The notes beneath the pieces are model-generated. The model made no database searches. It saw only the letters and a program-made list of their open reading frames with translations, and was not told the DNA's origin. The position numbers were made by a program, and so were the translations under genes. Positions 1-6,400 of a DNA stretch of 8,875 nucleotides are shown here, piece after piece. The DNA comes from Dehalococcoidia bacterium (lineage in GTDB: Bacteria > Chloroflexota > Dehalococcoidia > Plut-88900). The first letter of the stretch is position 1. Each line of letters opens with the position of its first letter. The stretch lies in the NCBI GenBank assembly GCA_012270635.1, contig JAAXHX010000213.1, positions 1 to 8,875 of the forward strand. The letters are read 5' to 3'.

Positions 1-120
1 TCAAAGGGGGGTGGGCTGGGGGTCGGGGATGCAGGCCATCGCGGCAAGGACTGCCAAGAGGGCGAAAATCGGAAGGAGGACGAGACCGACGCTCGGGCCC
101 GGGGTCCTAGCCGTTTTCAT
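1..120 (-). CDS. Small hydrophobic exported or lipoprotein-like peptide (39 aa)
   Basis: A complete short reading frame: ATG at 118-120 and TGA at 1-3, giving 39 residues. It has a short basic start (M-K-T-A-R), a proline/glycine stretch, a hydrophobic stretch at about residues 11-29 (GLVLLPIFALLAVLAAMA), and then C30 followed by a proline-rich tail (IPDPQPTPL). This has the layout of a lipoprotein signal peptide, but the residues before the cysteine (A-M-A) only loosely fit a lipobox. The ATG lies inside the last codons of the BrkB-family gene, with a 14-bp overlap, so translational coupling is plausible. No clear Shine-Dalgarno is visible. The stop lies just after a run of six G (6-11), so a longer protein interrupted by a slip there is possible but would lie outside the window. 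No family is recognised. It could also be a chance ORF. Confidence 0.45.
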   Translation of the reverse strand: MKTARTPGPSVGLVLLPIFALLAVLAAMACIPDPQPTPL

Positions 121-1060
121 CCGTCTTGGTGTAGACCAGCATGTCGACGGCGACGTGACTTGAGCCGCCGTTTCCTTCGGACATCTGCTCCCTCTGCCGT
201 CTCAGCTTGTTGATCCGGGAGGCGACGACCGCACCGAAGAGAAGGATGACGCCGGAGAAGTAGGCCCAGGCCAGCAGGACCACCATGGTGGCCGCAGTGC
301 CATAGACGAGGTTGTAGATGGAGAGCCGGGCCACGTACCAGACGAAGCCGTGACGCAGCACCTCGAAGGACACGGCGGCGATGACCGCGCCGGGCCACAC
401 GTCCTTCCACTGGACCCGTGTGTTAGGGATATAGCGGTACAGGGAGGCGAAGGCGGCAAAGGTGAGCAGCAACGGCAGTCCCCAGCCGAGGAGCAGCCAG
501 GTGCCGCCCCACGGGCCGGCGCCGTCGGCGGTGGAGGTGCTGCGGGTGAATTCGATTATGGGTGTGATGGAGAGAGAGAGGATGAATGTGAACCACGCAC
601 CGAGCATGAGAGAGAAGTCGATGACCCGCTCCCGCATGAAGGAGCGGGGCCTGAAGATGGCCCATGCGGCGTTGACGCCCTTGCGGGTGGCTGCGAAGAC
701 GGAGAGGGAGGCCCAGGTCAGGCCAACGAGGGCGACGGTCCCCGTGTACGGCCAGTCGTTGGTGATGTCGATCAGGGTCTCGGTGATGAAGTCCTGGGAG
801 ACGGGGACCGCGTTGCCGATGCGTTGGATGAAGGCGTCGTAGGAAACGAAGTCTGCGGTGATGATGACGACGGCTAGGACCATGGGGAACATGGAGAAGA
901 AGCCCCAGAAGGCGATGGACGCGGCCATGTGGGGGACGTTGAAGGTGAGGAAGTCGTGCACTATGGCCTTGGCAAGGGCCTTGATAGTATCGCGGCGGCG
1001 GTGACCGTGCCTGTCACGCTTGTTGAGCCAGTCGGTATTGAATAGGGCTGGAACTTTCAT
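107..1060 (-). CDS. YihY/BrkB-family inner membrane protein
   Basis: A 317-residue polytopic membrane protein of the YihY/virulence factor BrkB family (once annotated as 'ribonuclease BN'). Its molecular function is not firmly known; a membrane transport or envelope role is usually assumed. A basic cytoplasmic start (residues 12-31) is followed by about six membrane segments: roughly 45-72, 106-125, 148-170, 187-208, 221-243 and 254-282. Family hallmarks are AASIAFWGFFSMFP in the first segment, RYIPNT near 209-214, the WPGAVIAAVSFE segment, and YGTAATMVVLLAWAYFSGVILLFGA near the end, followed by a charged tail (RINKLRRQRE). The length is normal for the family. It starts with ATG 65 bp after the rph stop on the same strand, so it is probably co-transcribed with rph. 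No strong Shine-Dalgarno is visible before the ATG. The stop is TAG. The family call is firm; the physiological role is not. Confidence 0.92.
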   Translation of the reverse strand: MKVPALFNTDWLNKRDRHGHRRRDTIKALAKAIVHDFLTFNVPHMAASIAFWGFFSMFPMVLAVVIITADFVSYDAFIQRIGNAVPVSQDFITETLIDITNDWPYTGTVALVGLTWASLSVFAATRKGVNAAWAIFRPRSFMRERVIDFSLMLGAWFTFILSLSITPIIEFTRSTSTADGAGPWGGTWLLLGWGLPLLLTFAAFASLYRYIPNTRVQWKDVWPGAVIAAVSFEVLRHGFVWYVARLSIYNLVYGTAATMVVLLAWAYFSGVILLFGAVVASRINKLRRQREQMSEGNGGSSHVAVDMLVYTKTDENG

Positions 1061-1125
1061 CGTCTATGAGGTGATGGTAGTCAACGGCGCGGTGGAATAT
1101 CCGTGCGAGTCTCGGGGGCGTGGAG

Positions 1126-1878
1126 CTAGGGGAGGGCGGCGGCGGCGGCGGCAGCCGCTTTGGCCGGCGTCCCCACGGCTTCATTCTGGGCCCGGAAAAG
1201 CTCTGTCAGGCCGCCGGAGACGGCGTCGAGAATCGAGTCCATTTCGTTCCGTGAGAAGGGCCTCGCCTCCCCGGTGCCCTGGACCTCGATGAGCTGACCT
1301 GCATCGGTCATTACCACGTTGAAATCAACGCTGGCGGAAGAGTCCTCTTCGTAGCACATGTCCAGCAGCGCCTCCCCGTCCCGGATCCCGGCGCTCAGCC
1401 CCGCCACCGCACATATTGCGGGCGACGCCCGCCCGGTGAGGCCGAGGGTCTTGAATGCGTCCAGCAGGGCCACGTAGGCCCCGGTGATGGAGGCCATGCG
1501 GGTGCCGCCGTCGGCCTGCAGGACGTCGCAATCGACGGTGAGGGTCCTTTCGCCGAGCTTCCCCATGTCGACGACCGAGCGGAGGGAACGGCCAATGAGT
1601 CTCTGAATCTCCATGCTCCTGCCGCTGGGCCGGCCCCTGGACTGCTCCCTGGGGGTGCGTTCGGGGGTGGCCCGGGGCAACATGGCGTATTCCGCTGTTA
1701 TCCACCCCTGCTTTTGACCCCTTAGAAAGAACGGGACACGGTCCTCCACGGACACGGTGCAGAGCACCTTGGTGCGGCCCTGGGAGATCATCGCAGAGCC
1801 TTCAGCGAAAGCCTGGATGCCCTTGACGATCCGCACGGGGCGAAGCTGGCGGGCGGACCTGCCGTCGGTCCTGATCAA
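1126..1878 (-). CDS. rph: Ribonuclease PH (tRNA nucleotidyltransferase)
   Basis: A 250-residue RNase PH, a phosphate-dependent 3'-to-5' exoribonuclease that trims tRNA 3' ends and other structured RNA in the cytoplasm, normally as a hexamer. The whole family pattern is present: RTDGR at the start, the GRTKVLCTVSVED strand, GWITAEYAMLPRAT, GRSMEIQRLIGRSLR (about 86-100), CDVLQADGGTRMASITGA (about 117-134, the phosphate-binding region), and YEEDSSASVDFNVVM with the expected metal-binding Asp pair (D179, D185), then LIEVQGTGE. Length is normal. The start is TTG at 1876-1878, chosen because M-I-R-T-D-G-R matches the family N-terminus and a GGGAGGG ribosome binding site lies 5 nt upstream. The C-terminus ends in about eight alanines from a GCC repeat, which is not part of the conserved fold. 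It heads an apparent unit with the BrkB gene. Confidence 0.97.
   Translation of the reverse strand: MIRTDGRSARQLRPVRIVKGIQAFAEGSAMISQGRTKVLCTVSVEDRVPFFLRGQKQGWITAEYAMLPRATPERTPREQSRGRPSGRSMEIQRLIGRSLRSVVDMGKLGERTLTVDCDVLQADGGTRMASITGAYVALLDAFKTLGLTGRASPAICAVAGLSAGIRDGEALLDMCYEEDSSASVDFNVVMTDAGQLIEVQGTGEARPFSRNEMDSILDAVSGGLTELFRAQNEAVGTPAKAAAAAAAALP
1135..1152 (-). repeat. GCC trinucleotide repeat coding poly-Ala tail of RNase PH
   Basis: Six tandem GCC codons on the minus strand (GGC x6 on the plus strand), preceded by GCT and GCG, code the alanine run just before the final Leu-Pro of RNase PH. Such a tract can change length by slippage without breaking the conserved domain. Confidence 0.8.
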
Positions 1879-1883
1879 CTTTT

Positions 1884-1890
1884 CCCTCCC
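1884..1890 (-). promoter_or_regulatory. Shine-Dalgarno of rph (GGGAGGG)
   Basis: Reads GGGAGGG on the minus strand, 5 nt before the TTG codon at 1876-1878. It is a near-ideal anti-16S match and is what supports the TTG start of rph. Confidence 0.8.
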
Positions 1891-1933
1891 TTCGTAGGCA
1901 GCTGGCGTTCAAATGCCGTACGGCTTAACCGCG

Positions 1934-1962
1934 AGTATAGCATCGAGCGAAGTGAAGGACAA
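1934..1962 (-). promoter_or_regulatory. Sigma70-like promoter for rph
   Basis: On the minus strand, TTGTCC (1957-1962) matches the -35 consensus at four of six positions. It is separated by exactly 17 nt from TATACT (1934-1939), five of six to the -10 consensus, with an extended TGC just before it. Transcription would begin near 1927, leaving a leader of about 50 nt before the rph TTG. This is the best promoter-like sequence in the window. The call is from consensus only. Confidence 0.6.
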
Positions 1963-2010
1963 AACTTGAGAGTCGGTGGCTGGCTTACCATACTGATGGC
2001 CTGGATACGA

Positions 2011-2016
2011 TATAAT
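2011..2016 (+). promoter_or_regulatory. Candidate -10 box (TATAAT) upstream of the protease pseudogene
   Basis: A perfect TATAAT on the plus strand, about 65 nt upstream of the GTG that starts the matrixin-like frame. No good -35 lies at 16-18 nt. The nearest match is TTACCA at 1985-1990 with a 20-nt spacer, which is too long. If active, it would drive the protease remnant and perhaps the lipoprotein gene, divergently from the rph promoter. Confidence 0.35.
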
Positions 2017-2072
2017 AGAGTTGTCTTGGGACGCTTCCCATAAACAATAGACTCGTCTCTAAAATTCCCTCA

Positions 2073-2087
2073 TCTGCAGCGTGCAGA
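2073..2087. repeat. Short inverted repeat over the protease start codon
   Basis: TCTGCA, 3-nt spacer GCG, TGCAGA: a perfect 6-3-6 inverted repeat. The GTG start at 2081 of the protease frame lies inside it. It could be an operator or an RNA hairpin hiding the start, or chance, since it is short. Confidence 0.3.
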
Positions 2088-2690
2088 GGCTTGATAGGAC
2101 CAAAGTTGCGCACTGCTCCCTGTTGTTAGCGTTCCTAATGCTCGTTCTAGCTCTTCTGGCGGCCCTTACCACAGTATAGACCGTCTTTGCTCACTAATAC
2201 TCCCCTGCGTTTCGTTGGTGCAGTTCAACGGTCACGGTCAAGGACTTGTCCGATAGCTATTCGACGGAAATCGACACTGCCGTTTTTGAATATGACAACT
2301 ACACGGAAATGGATTGGTCGGAGTCCTCTTCCGGCAACATGATATTCGTTGAGATAGACCTAGGAGCTACCGGGTGGGTTGCCGCGGGAATTGCCGAGCG
2401 GCCTACCAATACTGGTTATATCGGGTGTGTGTGCTACCCTAAGCTAGATGTAACCGGTCATTGCAACACTCCCAATCTAAAAGCGCAACGTGGCTACATC
2501 TACTTAAACATTAATTCAGGGCAAGCTTGACGCCGAGATAGACAATGTGGCGTTGCATGAGCCCGGTCATGTATTGGGAATGGCGCATACAGAGTGCTCC
2601 GTGGTAAGCGTCATGAAGCCTGGGTATTGTGGCAACTCGCACATAATCCTCAAAAGCCACGACAAACTTCATATCAATTCGTGGTACTAA
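2081..2690 (+). pseudogene. Matrixin-like secreted zinc metalloprotease, broken by two stops and a frameshift
   Basis: Remnant of an exported metzincin (matrixin/M10-like) protease, about 200 codons. From GTG 2081 one frame gives a signal peptide: a charged start (VQRLDRTKVAHC), a hydrophobic core (LLLAFLMLVLALLAALTT) and then TAG at 2177-2179. The same frame continues as TVFAH, TAA at 2195-2197, YSPAFRW, the likely prodomain-free catalytic start with STVTV, and a region up to YIYLNINSG. It then needs a +1 shift near the GGG at 2519-2521. If one G is skipped, translation runs on as GKLDAEIDNVALHE, with the zinc site HEPGHVLGMAH (2556-2588, the HExxHxxGxxH pattern), the Met-turn SVM (ATG at 2613), and DKLHINSWY, stopping with TAA at 2688. 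Both early stops are one C-to-T change from a Gln codon. Pro replaces the usual Leu in HELGH. A TTG at 2246 could start an intact 94-codon piece, but that lacks the active site. Assembly error is the alternative for part of this. Confidence 0.78.
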
Positions 2691-2744
2691 GCAAGCCTTC
2701 TCAGTTAGACGGTCATCTGCGCCCTCGTGGAAAGGTTGAAGACA

Positions 2745-3452
2745 ATGACATATCGCGGGTCCCATTTTCTGAAACGGGCGGCGTTGATGTTGCTAGTCAT
2801 GGGCGTGGTTGCAGTCGGGATCCTAGCCCAGGGGTGCTCTAACGAAGAGGACCCAGTAGTAACACTCCAGAAAAACATGGAGATTTACAATAGAAATACG
2901 ACAGCCCGGTGGATACCTGCCCCCGAGACCATGGAAGAGTTGCTTGATACTGCTGATGTCATCGTGATTGGTAGTCTTTCTTCGGTGGCGGGCGCCGGTA
3001 TCCAGAAGTCCTATAACGAAGCAGACAATAAACGCATTGACGAATGGCTTGACACATTGGAGTCGGAGACCGGCACAAGACCTGCGCTCTACCCGCCTTA
3101 TACCAGCTACCTGGTAGACGTAGAAACAGTTATCCTGGATGATGGGGCAATCAGCGCAGGTTACCCCATTGTGTTGAAGACGCTCGGAAAGCCCTCCGCA
3201 CCCAAGGACCCAGATCAATCTCCGAGTCTCCTTACCGTACCGAACTTAGGCGAAACACGCCTCTTTACCCTGGCGCGTAACCCTGACGGGACTTATGGCC
3301 TGTATGGGTGGTGGAGTCATTTCGTCATCGACGGCGACCGGGTGACCTACTCAGACGACCTGCGGACTCCCATCGGCTTCACGGACAAGGTGAAACCCGA
3401 AGATTTCATCAATGCCCTGGAGGATGCCGCCGCCATAAAGACCGGATCATAG
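2745..3452 (+). CDS. Exported protein, probable lipoprotein, family not recognised
   Basis: A 235-residue intact reading frame starting at ATG 2745. A GTG at 2727 in the same frame would add six residues, but GGAAAGG at 2729-2735 is placed as a ribosome binding site for the ATG. Residues 1-30 form a signal peptide: basic start (R4, K10, R11), hydrophobic core (AALMLLVMGVVAVGIL) and AQGC, with C31 as probable lipidation site. The lipobox is imperfect because -3 is Ala and -2 is Gln. The mature part is soluble and acidic. Visible patterns are ETMEELLDTADVIVIGSLSSV (about 56-76), TSYLVDVETVILDD (strand-like), AGYPIVLKTLG, and a C-terminal GLYGWWSHFVIDGDRVTYSDD followed by a helix (KPEDFINALEDAAA). 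The DVIVIG..V and Y.VDVE.VI patterns suggest a beta-rich domain. No function is assigned. It follows the broken protease by 54 bp on the same strand and shares its low GC. Confidence 0.72.
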   Translation: MTYRGSHFLKRAALMLLVMGVVAVGILAQGCSNEEDPVVTLQKNMEIYNRNTTARWIPAPETMEELLDTADVIVIGSLSSVAGAGIQKSYNEADNKRIDEWLDTLESETGTRPALYPPYTSYLVDVETVILDDGAISAGYPIVLKTLGKPSAPKDPDQSPSLLTVPNLGETRLFTLARNPDGTYGLYGWWSHFVIDGDRVTYSDDLRTPIGFTDKVKPEDFINALEDAAAIKTGS

Positions 3453-3483
3453 GGTCCTGGCGAAGGGATGGTGTAGGGGAAGC
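3453..3483. other. Convergent junction without visible terminator
   Basis: The plus-strand lipoprotein gene and the minus-strand glycosyltransferase gene end facing each other with only 31 bp between them. No hairpin followed by a T-run is visible in either direction, so transcripts may overlap at their 3' ends or end by another mechanism. Confidence 0.6.
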
Positions 3484-6400
3484 TCAGAACAGGACGCGGT
3501 ATATCTTGACCTCGGGGTTGGGAGAAATTGGGGTGGGATAGACGGGCTGGAGCAGGCCGTCCCGGGCCATCGCCTCAAATTTATCGAGGCCGGATTGCGG
3601 GTAGTAGAGCCGCTCCAGTTGGCCGATGTAGACGTAGCGGACGCCGTACTTTTCGATGAGGCGTCGAGCTGTGGCGACGTCGGGGGTGGAATAGAGGGCC
3701 TGGACGTCGGTGCGGCGGGCGGTGACGTGGTCGCGGTCTTCCCAGCGCTGCTGCTGCTGGTGCCAGTCCCAGCCCACGACCGTCGGGAGTCCGGTGTAGA
3801 CCGACACCCGGTTTCCCCAGGTATACAGCCCCGAATTGCCCTCCAGTATTACGGGAGACCCCTCCAGGTTGTCCTGGAGCCAGAGGATGGCATGGTAGTC
3901 CCAGCCCAACTCCAGGGTCTCGGGCGGCTCGATGATCCCGTTGCGGTTGGTGTCGTCGTAGTATACCGCGGCGGGCATGTACGCCATGCCGTCTATAGTG
4001 GTTGGGGAGTCGTTGAAGCGGAGCTTGGAGCGCTCGGGGGTGGCGGCGACGGGGTACACCAGCCCCGCGGCCAGAAGGATGACGAGCCCCGCGGTCCACG
4101 CGGCCCTGCCCCCCCACAACCGACGCGGAAGGGCCAAGGCGCCCAGCCGCCAGGCAAAGTAGGCCGACGCCAGCGCCATCAACGTCCAGGCGTGGAAGTA
4201 GAACTTGAACACGGTGTTCATGCGACCGGGGTCGACGAGGTTGACCTTCAGGAACTCGACGGCGATGCCCAGGCCAAGGGCCACGCCGAGCATTAGCAAC
4301 GCAAAGATCTCGGGCCCCGAGCCATCCTCCCTTTTGAGGAGGGTCTTCGCCGCGAGTACGGCAGCCAGCAACAGGGCAAGAATTGCGAAGGCGGCCGTGT
4401 GGTACCCGAAGGCCGCCAGGGCCGCCAGCAATATGGCTATGCCAACCGCGGGCCAGAGAAATTGAGAGTGGAGGGCGGCGCGCCGGAGAAAGAGCCTCGG
4501 CGATTGGAAGCTGGATTTGATTGGAAATTCCTGCCAGAGCCGGTACAGGAGATAGCTGATGGCGATGAACAGAAATATGCCGTGGACGGCCAGGTACTGG
4601 TAGAGGGGCGTCGCGAACTCGTTGCTCTCCACGAAGGGGAAGTCAACGGAGCCTTCGTAGCTGAGGTGGAAGGGTGCGAAGAAGAGGATGCCGAGGAGCC
4701 AGACCCCCACCGCCCCCAGACCGGCCATCACCAGGGTACGCCCGGCGATGCGCCCCGTTGTGAAAATCAGCGCGGCAAGGGCCACGACACCCAGGGAGAC
4801 GAGCAAGTAGGTTGGGTAATCCCAGCTGTTTATGGTGAACAGGGCCCCGACGGCGAGGGCAAGGGCGGCTATCCCCGCGGCCCAAGCCCGCGTCGAGGGA
4901 GACTTTGCGGCGTTCAGGACGAGGGCCAGCCCCAGGCCGAGGGCCAGGAGGGCGAAGGGGAGGGCGATGAGATGGGCGTGGAGGTCGGCGAAGAGGAAGC
5001 TGAAGAAGGGGAACTCCGTTATCTCGCAGCCGCCGCAGGAGTCGGGCCCACCCTGGGACGAGGTGTCTATGACGCGGCTGCTTCGCCAGAAGTCGAAGCT
5101 TCCGAACTGACCCCCGCCGAAGACGGCCCTCCAGGCGGCCTGAACCAGCTGGACAGCACCGTCCATGTTGCCGATAACGGCAACGAAGAAGGCCCCGGTC
5201 ATTCCTGCCAGGTAGGCCCCTGCCGAACAGATCGGCGTCCGTTCGGCGGCGCCGGAGCTCGGGGGTGGGGCCCGGTCTCCCCCGCCCCCCCGACTCGCCG
5301 CCAGGTTGTAGACGATGCTGAAGGCCCCCCCCACGGTCAAGGCGAAGACTAGGGCGACGGCGAGGTTGAAGGCCGTGGAAGGCAGCACCCCCGTGATCTT
5401 TGTAAGGGATGCGACCTGAAACTGGCCGAAGTAGTAGTAGTTGAGGTGTCCGCCGGAGAACCATGGGTCGTAGGGGGGCATCTCGGTGGACCGGGTGACG
5501 GCGTTCAGGTAGGCGAAGTCCATGGGCTTTTCGCCGCCGCGCCACGGGTGCCAGAGGTCGGGGTTCCAGGCCCGGATGCCGTAGAAGGAGAGGAAGGCGA
5601 CCAGGAAGAGGGCCTCGCAGAATAGGACCAGCCGCCATCGCTGCCGGAAGAAATCGCTCACCCCCACTCCACCCTTCCAGATGACAAGCCCCGACGCCGC
5701 GCCCACAACGACGATCATCAGCCACATCCCGCCCGGCGAGAAGTCCAGCAGGCGGAGGCTGGCCAGGAGCCACGCCAGGTAGCCGACCAGCAGTAGTCCC
5801 AGGACCTTGGAGAGCAGGTACCCCCTATCGGGGAGGCGGTGGAACAGGAAAAGGCCGATGGGCAGCGCGGCGAAGGCGATGATCTGGACGGCGATGTACC
5901 AGACCAGAGTCGGGAACCGGTTGGAGAACCCGCCGCGGTCGAACAGGTCGGAGAAGGTCCCGCCCGCCTGCTGCCGAGCCGCACTCTCCTCCGAGAGCAT
6001 TCCGCGCTCGGGGATGCCGGGCGTCGGGGGGGCGCGCACAGACTCGCCCGGCAGGGGAGTCTGCACGAGGGTGCGAAGGGCGGCTTCATCCAAGAGGTGC
6101 ACCTTTTTGAAGATGATGGGGGTCGGGTGTTCATAGTTGATGAAGGAGTCGTCGGCGTGACCGAGCTCCAGGGCAAGTCCCGAGAGCCGACCGGGCCCCA
6201 GGGCGGCGGGGGCCTCGAGGCCGGGGCGTGAGAAAGTGTCGTGGACGAAGCTAACGCCGAGGAAGTTAGGGTGGGCCTCGGCGACGTAGTCCACCTCGAA
6301 GCCCAGGTCCCCGGCGAACAGGAGCCGGTAGTACCGGGAGCTCAGGGGGTAGCGGTCGGGGAGGGTGGGTATGCTGCCGTACAGCCGATTGCTGAAGAGG

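Noticed and set aside
1061..1125. Separate promoter for the BrkB-family gene
   Set aside because: A TTGACT occurs on the minus strand, but a -10 at the right distance would fall on the coding start and no match is there. Co-transcription with rph is simpler.
2081..2690. Stop-codon readthrough or programmed frameshifting instead of a pseudogene
   Set aside because: It would need two readthrough events of different stop codons plus a shift, with no slippery heptamer or stimulatory structure seen. TAG is used as a normal stop by rph, gap and the BrkB gene.
2511..2765. Minus-strand frame opposite the protease zinc site
   Set aside because: The plus strand here codes HExxHxxGxxH and the Met-turn, which explains the sequence. 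The reverse frame shows no features.
4399..5352. Long 317-codon plus-strand frame inside the glycosyltransferase gene
   Set aside because: It is antisense to conserved DUF2298 sequence, is rich in E, G and R as expected from reversed high-GC membrane-protein codons, and resembles no family. It is a shadow frame.
4643..5773. 376-codon minus-strand frame within the glycosyltransferase gene
   Set aside because: It is on the same strand but in another frame from the strongly conserved DUF2298 region. The Arg/Pro/Gly-rich translation has no recognisable motif.
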